64,000 nt of DNA from NCBI RefSeq assembly GCF_030717955.1, contig NZ_JAUZVY010000005.1, positions 248,001 through 312,000 of the forward strand, given 5' to 3'. Shown in pieces: positions 33,427 through 42,935 of the stretch. The stretch comes from Alkalimonas delamerensis. GTDB lineage: Bacteria > Pseudomonadota > Gammaproteobacteria > Enterobacterales > Alteromonadaceae. Under the pieces are notes generated by a model. It saw nothing but the letters and a program-made list of their open reading frames with translations, ran no database searches and was not told the origin of the DNA. Within the stretch, counting starts at the first letter, position 1, and every line of letters starts with the position of its first letter. A program made the position numbers and the translations under genes.

Positions 33427-34221
33427 ATGCGAATAGCCCTAGGCATTGAATACGATGGCTCTGCCTTTTACGGTTGGCAGCGGCAACAAGAGGTCCCCAG
33501 TGTGCAACAGCACCTGGAACAGGCATTGTCCAAAGTCGCCAACGAGCCCATCCTGACCCAGTGTGCTGGCCGAACTGATGCCGGTGTCCATGCAACGGGT
33601 CAGGTGGTGCATTTTGATACTCAAGCCGAGCGCTCGGCTAAAGGCTGGATCATGGGGACCAACAGCCATTTGCCTGCGGGCATTGCAGTGCGCTGGGCAC
33701 AGCAAGTGCCGGATGATTTTCATGCCCGCTTTTCAGCCACGGCCAGGCGCTACCGCTACATTATTTTAAATCAGTCGTACCGACCGGCGATTTTGCAAGC
33801 CGGCCTCAGCCATTATCATCAGCCGCTGGATGCTGGCTTGATGCATCAGGCCGGACAATGCTTGCTGGGCGAGCACGATTTCAGTGCTTTTCGAGCCATT
33901 CAATGCCAGTCAAAAAGCCCCAATCGTTTCGTGCACCATCTGAAAGTGCAACGTTTGGGCGATTTTGTGGTGCTGGATATCAAGGCCAATGCCTTTGTGC
34001 ATCATATGGTGCGGAACATTACCGGCTCTTTGCTTGAGATTGGCATGGGACGGCAGCCGGTGGACTGGATGGCGGCATTGCTGGCAGCTAAAGACCGGAA
34101 TCAGGCGGCGGCAACGGCCAAAGCTGGCGGTCTTTATCTGGTCGCGGTAGACTACCCGGCAGAGTATGCCTTGCCGGTTAGTGCGCCAGGTCCATTGTTT
34201 CTACCGGCTCAACTGGACTGA
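33427..34221 (+). CDS. truA: tRNA pseudouridine(38-40) synthase
   Basis: Isomerises uridines 38-40 in the anticodon arm of many tRNAs. The 264 residues begin MRIALGIEYDGSAFYGWQRQ, with catalytic Asp51 in CAGRTDAGVHATG, and end with the DRNQAAATAKAGGLYLVAVDYP segment of the family. It lies behind the fimV terminator and in front of accD; dedA, found here in E. coli, is absent. Confidence 0.95.
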   Translation: MRIALGIEYDGSAFYGWQRQQEVPSVQQHLEQALSKVANEPILTQCAGRTDAGVHATGQVVHFDTQAERSAKGWIMGTNSHLPAGIAVRWAQQVPDDFHARFSATARRYRYIILNQSYRPAILQAGLSHYHQPLDAGLMHQAGQCLLGEHDFSAFRAIQCQSKSPNRFVHHLKVQRLGDFVVLDIKANAFVHHMVRNITGSLLEIGMGRQPVDWMAALLAAKDRNQAAATAKAGGLYLVAVDYPAEYALPVSAPGPLFLPAQLD

Positions 34222-34240
34222 CTACTAAGACCAGTTTTTT
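34211..34240 (+). terminator. Possible terminator at the end of truA
   Basis: AACTGG (34211-34216, overlapping the truA end) can pair with CCAGTT (34231-34236), followed by TTTT. The stem is only six pairs with a large loop, so it may be weak. Confidence 0.4.
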
Positions 34241-34357
34241 ATATTAACATGCGCCGTTTTTATGCTTTAATAGCCACCGTTTTTCTGAATTTCGGTGCAT
34301 TTAACCTCAAATAAGTAAGGCTTTGTGGTTTAAAGCCGAAAGCCGATAGGAATCGAT

Positions 34358-35218
34358 ATGAGTTGGTTAGAAAAGATCCTTCCCCGAACTTCGACCTCTG
34401 CACGCCGCAATATTCCTGAGGGCGTATGGACCAAGTGTACCGCCTGCGATGCCGTACTGTACAAGGCGGATCTGGATCGGCAGCTGGGGGTGTGTCCGAA
34501 GTGCGATCACCACATGCGGGTCAGCGCTCGTGATCGTCTGACCATGTTTCTTGATGCCAATACCGCTACTGAGCTGGCGGCTGATCTTGAGCCGCAGGAT
34601 CTGCTGAAGTTTAAAGACAGCAAGCGCTACAAAGACCGCATCACTGCCGCACAAAAAGACACCAATGAGAAAGACGCCATGCTGGTGATGCACGGTCAGT
34701 TAAAAGGCATGCCAGTGGTGGCCTCTGCTTTCGAATTTAACTTTATGGGCGGCTCGATGGCATCGGTGGTTGGCGCTAAATTTGTCAAAGGTGTGGAATA
34801 CGCCATTGAGCATCGCGTCCCGTACATTTGTTTCTCTGCCAGTGGTGGTGCCCGGATGCAAGAGGCTTTGCTGTCGTTAATGCAGATGGCAAAAACCAGC
34901 GCGGCACTGGCAAAGCTGAGCGAGCAGGGCTTGCCTTATGTATCCGTGCTGACCGATCCGACCATGGGCGGTGTTTCCGCCAGTTTGGCGATGCTGGGTG
35001 ATATCAATATTGGTGAACCCAAGGCATTGATTGGTTTTGCCGGTCCCCGCGTGATTGAACAAACCGTGCGGGAAAAATTGCCTGAGGGCTTCCAGCGCAG
35101 CGAGTTCCTGCTGGATCATGGTGCCATTGACATGATTGTTGACCGCCGCCAAATGCGCGATACAATTGCCCGACTTGTGGCTAAATTTATGCAGTTGCCA
35201 ACTCCCGACCAGGAGTAA
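34358..35218 (+). CDS. accD: Acetyl-CoA carboxylase carboxyltransferase subunit beta
   Basis: With AccA it transfers the carboxyl group from biotin to acetyl-CoA, giving malonyl-CoA. The 286 residues have the N-terminal zinc ribbon (Cys27, Cys30, Cys46, Cys49) and a crotonase-fold core with FMGGSMASVVGAKF, SASGGARMQEALLSLMQMAKT and DPTMGGVSASLAMLGD. The ribosome-binding site is TAGGAA. It is followed 19 bases later by folC, a conserved pairing. Confidence 0.96.
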   Translation: MSWLEKILPRTSTSARRNIPEGVWTKCTACDAVLYKADLDRQLGVCPKCDHHMRVSARDRLTMFLDANTATELAADLEPQDLLKFKDSKRYKDRITAAQKDTNEKDAMLVMHGQLKGMPVVASAFEFNFMGGSMASVVGAKFVKGVEYAIEHRVPYICFSASGGARMQEALLSLMQMAKTSAALAKLSEQGLPYVSVLTDPTMGGVSASLAMLGDINIGEPKALIGFAGPRVIEQTVREKLPEGFQRSEFLLDHGAIDMIVDRRQMRDTIARLVAKFMQLPTPDQE

Positions 35219-35237
35219 CCCAACTGCTCAGGGATTT

Positions 35238-36524
35238 ATGAGCACCTTAACCTCCCTTACCAGCCAATCGTGCCAAAGCCTGGACGATTGGCTTCGCTTT
35301 ATAGAGCAACAGCATCCGCAGCATCAGATTGAGTTGGGCCTGGATCGTGTCCGTCAGGTCGCCGATCGGGCTGAGCTTTCCCGACTGCCTGGCAAGGTGG
35401 TGCTGATTGCGGGCACCAATGGCAAAGGCACCACGGCATGTTGCATGGAGCAGCTGTTGCTGGCTCAGGACTTCACCGTTGCTGTCTACAGCTCACCGCA
35501 CTTGCTGCGTTTTAACGAGCGCTTGCGCATCAATGGCAGCGATGCACCGGACAGCGCCTGGGTTGAAGCACTGCGCTTTATTGAGCAATTGCGCGCTGAC
35601 ATTGAACTGACCTATTTTGAATTCACCACGCTAGCCGCTTTTTATCTAATCAAAACTCAGGAACCCGATTTTGCCTTGATTGAAGTCGGTTTAGGTGGGC
35701 GTTTGGATGCAACCAACATTGTCGAGCCGGATCTCAGTATTCTGACCACCATCGACCTGGACCATCAGGATTGGCTGGGGCCAGATCGCGAAGCCATTGG
35801 CCGGGAAAAAGCCGGTATTTTTCGACCGGGCAAGGTGGCAGTGGTGGCCGAGCAAGCCTTGCCTGCCAGCGTGCTTGACGTCGCTGAGCGGCTACAGGCT
35901 CCATTGCTGCGAGCTGGCAGTGCTTACCGCTGGCAGTGCCAGCAGGATGGCTGGGACTGGCAGTGTGAGACCCTGGCTTTTCATGGCTTGCCACTGTTGC
36001 CGGTGCCGCTGCAAAATGCGGCCACAGCACTGATGGCTTTGCAGCAGTTGCAGCGTCTGCCGAACGAGGCATTGCTGCGCCGTGCCCTGGCCAGTGTCAG
36101 CTTGCCGGGTCGGATGCAATTGCTGCAACAAGATCCTGCTGTGTTGCTGGATGTCGCGCACAATCCTCAGTCCATTGCGTATTTGGCTGATCGCCTGGCG
36201 CAACTGCGGCCTGGTTACCGGCGGGTCATTGCGCTTTGTGGCATGATGAAGGATAAAGTTCAGACCGGCGCGCTGGATGCCTTGTTGCCGTGGGTCGATC
36301 ACTGGGTGCTGTCTCCGCTGCCTGCTCCCCGTGGTGCCGATGCCACCATGCTGCAGCAGATTTTGCCTGCGACGGCCAGGGTTTTCCGTTGCCCGGATGT
36401 GGCGACCGGCTACCGCCAGAGCTTAGCGTCCTTGGCGGCCGATGATTTATTGCTGGTATTCGGCTCTTTTGTTACTGTGTCAGCGGTACTGGAACAGAGC
36501 ACTGCCCAACCGGAGGTAAGATGA
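35238..36524 (+). CDS. folC: Bifunctional dihydrofolate synthase / folylpolyglutamate synthase
   Basis: Adds glutamate to dihydropteroate and to folates. The 428 residues have the Mur-ligase ATP loop AGTNGKGTTACCMEQL, the HLLRFNERLRING segment, the FALIEVGLGGRLDATN motif and the DVAHNPQS motif of the C-terminal domain. The start is the ATG at 35238 (AGGGA upstream) rather than the in-frame extension into accD. The stop overlaps dedD by ATGA. Confidence 0.95.
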   Translation: MSTLTSLTSQSCQSLDDWLRFIEQQHPQHQIELGLDRVRQVADRAELSRLPGKVVLIAGTNGKGTTACCMEQLLLAQDFTVAVYSSPHLLRFNERLRINGSDAPDSAWVEALRFIEQLRADIELTYFEFTTLAAFYLIKTQEPDFALIEVGLGGRLDATNIVEPDLSILTTIDLDHQDWLGPDREAIGREKAGIFRPGKVAVVAEQALPASVLDVAERLQAPLLRAGSAYRWQCQQDGWDWQCETLAFHGLPLLPVPLQNAATALMALQQLQRLPNEALLRRALASVSLPGRMQLLQQDPAVLLDVAHNPQSIAYLADRLAQLRPGYRRVIALCGMMKDKVQTGALDALLPWVDHWVLSPLPAPRGADATMLQQILPATARVFRCPDVATGYRQSLASLAADDLLLVFGSFVTVSAVLEQSTAQPEVR

Positions 36525-37177
36525 CACGAGCTTTTAAACAGCGTCTATTGGGCGCCTGCATTCTGATGATTGCGGCTGTGGTGTTTTTACCGGATCTGCT
36601 GGATGGCGAGAAGCAGGTACTGAAAGATGATTTTGAGCAGATCCCGGCCAGGCCGGAGTTTCAGGGCGTGCAGGAGCAACAGTTGCTGGACAGCGCTGCG
36701 CTGCAGGCCAGACGCGATAATGCATTAACAGCCCCCGAAGTGGATAAGGTCCCCAGCGATGCAGAAGCTGTGTCCGATAGCACCCCGTCTGATGGCAGCG
36801 AGACGCTGCCATCACAAGCCTACGCTCAGGTGACGGTCGGCGATGAGGCAACCGAGGTCACTAGACCGGTTGCGGAGAATACGGCATCTTCCGATGACTT
36901 GCCTACTTCGGCTTTGACAGAGCGGGCCTGGACGGTGCGGGTGGGCAGTTTTGGCCGGGCACAGAATGCGGAAGACTTGGTACAGCGTTTGGGTGCCGCA
37001 GGCTTTCGGACCTACACCCGTCAGGTGACCAACAGCCAGGGCCTAGTTCTGACCAGTGTCTTTGTTGGGCCTGATCTGCGGCGTGACGCACTGGAGCAAC
37101 GGCTGGACGAGTTAAAAACCATCGCCCGGGATGACCGTTTGGTGGTGACCAGTTACCAGCCGCTGGAAAATAATTAG
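36521..37177 (+). CDS. dedD: SPOR-domain cell-division protein DedD
   Basis: A 218-residue inner-membrane protein with a short cytoplasmic N-terminus, one membrane span (about 7-24), a low-complexity acidic periplasmic linker and a C-terminal SPOR domain (about 142-215, starting AWTVRVGSFGRAQNAEDLVQRL). SPOR domains bind denuded glycan strands at the septum. Position between folC and cvpA and the ATGA overlap with folC match E. coli dedD. Confidence 0.9.
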   Translation: MTRAFKQRLLGACILMIAAVVFLPDLLDGEKQVLKDDFEQIPARPEFQGVQEQQLLDSAALQARRDNALTAPEVDKVPSDAEAVSDSTPSDGSETLPSQAYAQVTVGDEATEVTRPVAENTASSDDLPTSALTERAWTVRVGSFGRAQNAEDLVQRLGAAGFRTYTRQVTNSQGLVLTSVFVGPDLRRDALEQRLDELKTIARDDRLVVTSYQPLENN

Positions 37178-37194
37178 GCAAGGGCAGGTGACTT

Positions 37195-37203
37195 TGGTAG
37201 AAT
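37195..37203 (+). promoter_or_regulatory. Candidate extended -10 promoter before cvpA
   Basis: TGGTAGAAT fits an extended -10 element (TG-n-TAGAAT), 33 bases before the cvpA start. No PurR-like operator (ACGCAAACGTTTTCGT type) is visible, unlike E. coli cvpA-purF. Confidence 0.4.
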
Positions 37204-37235
37204 GCGCGCCGTGATCAGACATCCTTTGGATTTTC

Positions 37236-37724
37236 ATGGTTTGGATTGATTTTGTCATTTTGGCAATCATCGCGCTCTCTACGGTGATTAGTCTGGTGCG
37301 CGGTTTTGTCAAAGAAGCCGTCTCGCTGCTGGTCTGGATCCTTGCCTTTTTTATTGCCAGTTATTATTACCCCTATCTGGCGGCGTACTTTACCAGCCTG
37401 GACGATGAGCTGCTGCGTAATGCGCTGGCCATTGCTATTCTTTTTGTCTGTGCGTTGATTTTAGGTGCTTTGGTCAATTTCTTGATCAGCAAACTGGTGC
37501 AGTCCACCGGTTTATCGGGCACAGACCGCCTACTCGGTTTAATTTTTGGTGCCCTGCGTGGGGTGCTGCTGGTGAGTGCTGTGTTGTTTTTTGTCGATGC
37601 CTTCACCGCCGCAGCCAACACCGACTGGTGGCAACAGTCCCTGCTGATCCCTGAATTTCGTTTTATCATTGAGTGGTTCTTCGACTATTTGCAGAATCAT
37701 TCGAGTTTTATGCAACAGCCTTAA
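37236..37724 (+). CDS. cvpA: Colicin V production family membrane protein
   Basis: A 162-residue inner-membrane protein with four hydrophobic segments, starting MVWIDFVILAIIALSTVISL and containing the family motif LVRGFVKEAVSLLVWI and a GALRGVLLV turn. Its molecular role is not firmly known; the name comes from a requirement for colicin V secretion. It lies 21 bases before purF, a conserved pairing. Confidence 0.93.
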   Translation: MVWIDFVILAIIALSTVISLVRGFVKEAVSLLVWILAFFIASYYYPYLAAYFTSLDDELLRNALAIAILFVCALILGALVNFLISKLVQSTGLSGTDRLLGLIFGALRGVLLVSAVLFFVDAFTAAANTDWWQQSLLIPEFRFIIEWFFDYLQNHSSFMQQP

Positions 37725-37745
37725 GTCTCAGGCGAGGAAAATTCC

Positions 37746-39263
37746 ATGTGTGGTATTGTTGGTATTGTTGGTAAGTATCCGGTCAATCAGGCATTGTACG
37801 ACGGCCTGACGGTGTTGCAACACCGGGGGCAGGATGCCGCCGGCATTGTAACGGTGGATAACAACACCCTGCGGCTTCGAAAAGCCGATGGCCTGGTCAA
37901 AGATGTCTTTCACACTCGCCATATGCTGCGCTTGTCCGGCAATATCGGCATTGGCCATGTACGTTACCCGACGGCGGGCTCATCCAGTACCGCTGAGGCG
38001 CAGCCGTTTTACGTCAATAGTCCCTTTGGTATTGCCTTAGCGCACAATGGCAACCTGACCAACTCGGAGCAGCTGACCGAAGAGATTTTCCGCCGTGCTC
38101 GTCGTCATATCAATACCACTTCTGATTCTGAAATTCTGCTCAATGTGTTTGCCCACGAGCTGGCGCAAAGCAACACCTTATTGCTCAGTAACGAGGATGT
38201 GTTCAAGGCCGTAGCCGCAGTTCACCGCAAGGTGCGGGGCGGTTATGCCGTGGTTTCTTTGATCATTGGTCATGGTCTGGTGGCCTTTCGCGATCCCAAT
38301 GGCATCCGGCCATTGGTGATTGGTAAGCGTGAAACTGAGGCCGGGACCGAGTACATGGTGGCATCGGAAAGTGTTGCGCTGGATACCGATGGCTTTACCG
38401 TGATGCGGGATGTTTATCCGGGGGAAGCGGTGTACATCACCGAGTCGGGTGAGTTGTTCACGCAGCAATGTGCAGAGAACCCAGGCTACAGCCCTTGTAT
38501 TTTTGAGTACGTTTACTTTGCCCGCCCGGACTCGACCATTGACAACATTTCCGTCTATGCGTCCCGGGTTGCGATGGGCACCAAGCTTGGTGAAAAAATC
38601 AAACGGGAATGGGCTCATTTGGACATCGATGTGGTGATCCCAATTCCTGAAACCAGCAATGATGCAGCCTTACAAATTGCGCATGAGCTTGGTTTGCCTT
38701 ACCGGCAGGGCTTTGTGAAAAACCGCTACATAGGCCGTACCTTTATTATGCCGGGCCAGGTCGAACGCAAAAAATCCGTCCGTCGCAAACTCAATGCCAT
38801 TCAGCAGGAGTTTAAAGGCAAGAATGTGCTGCTGGTGGATGACTCCATTGTGCGTGGTACTACCTCCGAGCAAATCATCGAAATGGCCAGAGATGCGGGT
38901 GCGAAAAAGGTGTACTTTGCTTCTGCCGCTCCTGAAGTCCGCTTCCCAAATGTCTATGGCATCGATATGCCATCGGCCAACGAACTGATTGCACATGGCC
39001 ACGATGTTGACAGCATTTGCCAGAACATCGGCGCTGATGGCTTAATTTTCCAGTCCATTGAGGATTTGATTGCGGCTGTACGCTCGGTCAATCCGGACAT
39101 CAAGCGTTTTGAGACCTCGGTGTTTGATGGCGTTTATGTGACCAACGACATCGATCAAGACTACCTGAACCGCCTGGACCAGCAGCGCAGTGACGGTGCT
39201 AAGACCCGCAATGCCGCCATGGCCATGGCGACCAACCTTGAAACCTACAACGAAGCGGATTAG
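37746..39263 (+). CDS. purF: Amidophosphoribosyltransferase
   Basis: First committed step of purine synthesis: PRPP plus glutamine to phosphoribosylamine. The 505 residues (E. coli 505) start MCGIVGIVGK, where Cys2 becomes the N-terminal nucleophile of the glutaminase domain. The PRPP-binding motif VLLVDDSIVRGTTSEQI is near residue 365. The ribosome-binding site is GAGGAAA. The stop is four bases from the convergent sapF stop, with no terminator between. Confidence 0.96.
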   Translation: MCGIVGIVGKYPVNQALYDGLTVLQHRGQDAAGIVTVDNNTLRLRKADGLVKDVFHTRHMLRLSGNIGIGHVRYPTAGSSSTAEAQPFYVNSPFGIALAHNGNLTNSEQLTEEIFRRARRHINTTSDSEILLNVFAHELAQSNTLLLSNEDVFKAVAAVHRKVRGGYAVVSLIIGHGLVAFRDPNGIRPLVIGKRETEAGTEYMVASESVALDTDGFTVMRDVYPGEAVYITESGELFTQQCAENPGYSPCIFEYVYFARPDSTIDNISVYASRVAMGTKLGEKIKREWAHLDIDVVIPIPETSNDAALQIAHELGLPYRQGFVKNRYIGRTFIMPGQVERKKSVRRKLNAIQQEFKGKNVLLVDDSIVRGTTSEQIIEMARDAGAKKVYFASAAPEVRFPNVYGIDMPSANELIAHGHDVDSICQNIGADGLIFQSIEDLIAAVRSVNPDIKRFETSVFDGVYVTNDIDQDYLNRLDQQRSDGAKTRNAAMAMATNLETYNEAD

Positions 39264-39267
39264 AGCA

Positions 39268-40029
39268 CTAACTTAATCCCATCAACTTGCGGGTATGAGG
39301 ATGTTGCGGCCGATCGAGCAGTTGCTCGGTCGGCCCTTCTTCCACCACCCGTCCATCCTGCAGTACCAGACAATGATCGCTGATGTGCCGTACCAACCGC
39401 AGGTTCTTGCTGATCAGCAAGTAAGACAAGCCCTGTTGCTGCTGCAGCTCAAGCAGCAAATTGACAATTTGTGCCCGTACGGTCGGATCCAACACGGTCA
39501 GAGCTTCGTCCAGAATTAAAATTTTCGGCTCCAGAATCAACGCTCGGGCCAGCGCTACCCGTTGCAACTGGCCGGCGGAAAACATATGCGGGAAGAAGTT
39601 GATGTGCTCATCCAACAAGCCGGTTTGCTGCAAGCTTTGCAAAATGCGTTGTTGCCGCTGCTGACGATCGAGCACGGTGCTAAATCGCAGCACGTCATCC
39701 AGCATGGCGCCTACTTTTTGGCTGGGGTTTAATGCCCGTTCGGCATCTTGAAACATGTAGCGGATCACATGGTTGTATTTGCGGTAGTTGGACAAGGTCA
39801 CTGCCTGGCCACTTAAACGTATTTCGCCATCATCCGGTTGCTCAATGCCAACCAGCAGCTTGGCCAGGGTGCTTTTGCCCGAACCGGTTTCACCCACCAC
39901 GGCCAATGTCTGGCCAGCGCTTAGCGTAAAATTGATGTGATCCAATGCCTGAACGCGGGTTTGACGAAACAATCCCAGTTGTTTGCGGTAACTCTTACAC
40001 AAATCGACCACTTGCAGCAACTGGCTCAT
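39268..40029 (-). CDS. sapF: Peptide ABC transporter ATP-binding protein SapF
   Basis: A 253-residue ABC ATPase of the oligopeptide-transport group: Walker A GETGSGKST, signature SAGQLQRVALARAL, Walker B ILILDEALTVLD and H-loop region LLISKNLRLVRH. With SapD it forms the ATPase pair of the Sap importer, linked to antimicrobial-peptide resistance and, in E. coli, to Trk potassium uptake and putrescine export. The ATG at 40029 overlaps the sapD stop (ATGA) and has AAGGAG. Confidence 0.92.
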   Translation of the reverse strand: MSQLLQVVDLCKSYRKQLGLFRQTRVQALDHINFTLSAGQTLAVVGETGSGKSTLAKLLVGIEQPDDGEIRLSGQAVTLSNYRKYNHVIRYMFQDAERALNPSQKVGAMLDDVLRFSTVLDRQQRQQRILQSLQQTGLLDEHINFFPHMFSAGQLQRVALARALILEPKILILDEALTVLDPTVRAQIVNLLLELQQQQGLSYLLISKNLRLVRHISDHCLVLQDGRVVEEGPTEQLLDRPQHPHTRKLMGLS

Positions 40030-41021
40030 CGTGACTCCTTGTACTGCAATGGGAAATGGCAGCTGAAATAGTGGTGCTGTTTGCGTTCTAATACCGGGGT
40101 ATGAACACACTCTTTACGGGCATTGGGACAACGAGGGCCAAGTCGACAGCCGACGGGTAAATGCTGTAGGGTCGGGATGCTGCCGGGCAATGCAAACAGC
40201 GGTTTTTTCGGCGGCAAGTCCGGTTGAAACTCAGGTACACTTTTAATCAGTGCATCGGTATAAGGGTGCAGAGGCTGCGCCAGTACTCTGGCTGTATCGC
40301 CGGATTCTACCAGTTGACCACAATACAGCACCGACAAACGGTGGGTGTACCGGGCGATGCTATCGAGCTCATTGCTGATTAGCAAGACTGACATGCCTTT
40401 TAACTGGTTTAGACTGCCCATTAAGCGGAACAGCTGCGCCTGGGTCGAGGCTTCCAGTGCTGTGGTCGGTTCATCGGCAATCAAGAGTTTAGGGCTCTTG
40501 GCAATGGCCATGGCGATCATCACCTTCTGGCAGACCCCCTCCGATAACTGGTAAGGGTAGCTGTCCAGCACGGCCTGGTGCTCTTTGATCCCTACCTTGT
40601 GCAGCAAAGCGATGGCTTTTTTGCGCTTGTGCCGTCCCTTGCTCCACCAGTTTCCCGGCAAGCCATCGGTCGGTATGGATTCATGCAATTGCTCGGCGAT
40701 GGTTGCGGTCGGATCCAGGCATTTGCTGGGCTCTTGATAAATCATGGCAATATCACGGCCAATGATACGGCGCTGCTGATCAAAAGGCAGTTGCAACAAA
40801 TCCTCACCGCGCCAGTGAAAGCGGTCGGCTTTAATGCGCCAGCGTTGATTTAACACCGCAACGATGGCTTTGGCAATCAGGCTTTTGCCCGAGCCGGATT
40901 CGCCGACCAGGCCTCGGATTTCACCTTCCCGCAGGCTGAGACTGACCCGGTCAACGGCGCGGATCAACCCCTGACTGGTTTCCAACTCCAGCGTCAGATT
41001 TCGAATATCCAACAGTACCAT
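40026..41021 (-). CDS. sapD: Peptide ABC transporter ATP-binding protein SapD
   Basis: A 331-residue ABC ATPase with Walker A GESGSGKSL (Leu in place of the usual Thr), signature LSEGVCQKVMIAMAI and Walker B LLIADEPTTALE. The C-terminal oligopeptide/dipeptide-transporter extension has the Cys cluster GCRLGPRCPNARKECVH, typical of DppD/OppD-like subunits and possibly iron-sulfur-binding. It is the fourth gene of the sapABCDF operon. Confidence 0.93.
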   Translation of the reverse strand: MVLLDIRNLTLELETSQGLIRAVDRVSLSLREGEIRGLVGESGSGKSLIAKAIVAVLNQRWRIKADRFHWRGEDLLQLPFDQQRRIIGRDIAMIYQEPSKCLDPTATIAEQLHESIPTDGLPGNWWSKGRHKRKKAIALLHKVGIKEHQAVLDSYPYQLSEGVCQKVMIAMAIAKSPKLLIADEPTTALEASTQAQLFRLMGSLNQLKGMSVLLISNELDSIARYTHRLSVLYCGQLVESGDTARVLAQPLHPYTDALIKSVPEFQPDLPPKKPLFALPGSIPTLQHLPVGCRLGPRCPNARKECVHTPVLERKQHHYFSCHFPLQYKESR

Positions 41022-41914
41022 CAGCTTTCCTGTCGTTTACGCATGGCGGTTCTAAGGCCATCTGACACCAGATTGACGCTTAGCACGGCCACAAAAATCA
41101 GCAAGCCTGGCAGCGCGATGCTCCAGGGAGATAAATAGATTAAATCCAGCGCTTCAGCCACCATCAGCCCCCATTCGGCCGCCGGCGATTGGGCCCCTAA
41201 ACCGAGAAAGCCCAAAGCCGCGATGTCCAGAATGGCGGTCGAGAGTGCCATACTAAAGAGTACGGTCAGCTGCTCCCAGGTATTGGGAAGAATCACATAG
41301 CGTAAAATTTGCCAGTTATTGGCGCCATCCAGCCGGTAGGCAATGACATAGTCCTGCTCCAGCTGTTGCAAGATGCTGTTGCGGATCCCATGGACAAACT
41401 GAGGCAGCAGCGCCAGCATAATGGCCCAAATGGTATTGACTAAACCAGGCCCTAAAATGGCAACAATGATAATGGCCAGCAACAAGGACGGGATGGTGAG
41501 AGCCAGATCCAGCACATGATTAAAGGCACTGGCTCTAAACCCTTTGCTCATGCCTGCCAGTACTCCCAGCAGGAAGCCAAGCAGCAAAGCCCCCAGAGCC
41601 GTCATGAACGCAATGCCAAAGGTGTAACTGGCACCCTTGATTAAACGGGAAAACTGGTCCCGACCCAGATCGTCGGTGCCAAGCAGGTAGCGGACATCAC
41701 CGGCATCATCCCAGGAGGGAGGAAGCAGCACTGCATCGGGGTTTTGAAGGTAAGGATCATAAGGCGTGATCAGTGGGCCAAATACCGCGATTAAGGCAAA
41801 AAAGCCAAACAGAATTAAACCCAGCACCGCAGCATGCTGTTGCCGAAAGCTATGCCAGAGCTGACTCAGTGGCCCAAGCTCATCTTTTTGTTGCAACCAT
41901 TGAAACTTAGCCAT
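41021..41914 (-). CDS. sapC: Peptide ABC transporter permease SapC
   Basis: A 297-residue inner-membrane permease (DppC/OppC type) with an N-terminal span (LILFGFFALIAVFGPLITPYDPY), a LLGTDDLGRDQFSRLIKGA segment and the EAA loop around residue 200-225. It pairs with SapB to form the channel. It overlaps sapB by eight bases, and its stop shares one base with the sapD start. Confidence 0.93.
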   Translation of the reverse strand: MAKFQWLQQKDELGPLSQLWHSFRQQHAAVLGLILFGFFALIAVFGPLITPYDPYLQNPDAVLLPPSWDDAGDVRYLLGTDDLGRDQFSRLIKGASYTFGIAFMTALGALLLGFLLGVLAGMSKGFRASAFNHVLDLALTIPSLLLAIIIVAILGPGLVNTIWAIMLALLPQFVHGIRNSILQQLEQDYVIAYRLDGANNWQILRYVILPNTWEQLTVLFSMALSTAILDIAALGFLGLGAQSPAAEWGLMVAEALDLIYLSPWSIALPGLLIFVAVLSVNLVSDGLRTAMRKRQES

Positions 41915-42935
41915 GGACCTGCTTCCTTGCTAGTGGGTTGAGCAGGGTGTAGAGAATATCCAGCAGAATATTCACCAGAATCACCAGACTGGATATGACC
42001 AGCAGTCCCCCCTGGATCGCAGGGTAGTTGCGTTGGTTGATGCTATCAAGCAGCCATAAACCAATGCCAGGCCAGGAAAAAATCAGTTCAGTGATCATGG
42101 CCAGAGTGACCAGGGTGCTAAATTGCAAACCCAGCTGGCGCAGTACTGGCAGCATGGCATTGCGCAGGCCATGTCGGTACAGTACCTGACTGCGGCTCAG
42201 GCCTTTGGCTCTGGCGGTTTTAATGTAGCTTTGTTGCCAGACGGACAACATGGCGTCGCGGGTAAAGCGAATCATCACCGTTGTCGGGTAGGTCGCCAGC
42301 ACAAAAGCGGGAAGCCACAAATGGCGGATGGCATCCTGCAGTGCGGCCTGCCAATAGGTTTGGCCAGACATCAGAATATCCGGCAGCATAAAGCCGGTTG
42401 TCACGGGGATTTCGTACAGCACACTGATCCGGCCTGAGGTTGGCAGCCAACCAAGACCGATGCTGAACAGCATGATCATCAACAAAGCCCACCAGAATAT
42501 TGGCAGCGAATAGCCCAGCAAAGCAATGCTGGAGATGGCGCGGCCGGTCCAGTGATTTGCCTTAATGGCGGCGATCAGCCCGAGGGGCACGCCCAGCACA
42601 AATGAAATAAACAGGGCGTAGCTTACCAACTCCAGAGTTGCAGGAAACACCCGGATAATTTCGTGCAACACCGGTTGCTGACTGGCCAGGGATAAGCCCC
42701 AATCGCCCTGCAAGATGCGTTGTAAAAATGCCAGGTATTGCTGCAAATAGCCCTGCTCCAAACGGTATTGTTGCACCAGTATTGGCAACAGTTCATCATC
42801 GGGTTGGCTAATGCCGCTGAAGTTGACCAGAGGATCGCCCGGAAACAAGTAGCCCAGACTGAAAGCAAAACACGTCAAGGCAAAAAAAACAAAGGACAGC
42901 AAAAATAAACGGCGGATCAAATAGTGCCAGATCAT
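41907..42935 (-). CDS. sapB: Peptide ABC transporter permease SapB
   Basis: A 342-residue inner-membrane permease (DppB/OppB type): N-terminal span, periplasmic loop, then five further spans with the EAA-type loop YIKTARAKGLSRSQVLYRHGL (positions about 235-255). Its start overlaps the sapA stop (ATGA) and its end overlaps sapC, indicating tight translational coupling. Confidence 0.93.
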   Translation of the reverse strand: MIWHYLIRRLFLLSFVFFALTCFAFSLGYLFPGDPLVNFSGISQPDDELLPILVQQYRLEQGYLQQYLAFLQRILQGDWGLSLASQQPVLHEIIRVFPATLELVSYALFISFVLGVPLGLIAAIKANHWTGRAISSIALLGYSLPIFWWALLMIMLFSIGLGWLPTSGRISVLYEIPVTTGFMLPDILMSGQTYWQAALQDAIRHLWLPAFVLATYPTTVMIRFTRDAMLSVWQQSYIKTARAKGLSRSQVLYRHGLRNAMLPVLRQLGLQFSTLVTLAMITELIFSWPGIGLWLLDSINQRNYPAIQGGLLVISSLVILVNILLDILYTLLNPLARKQVHG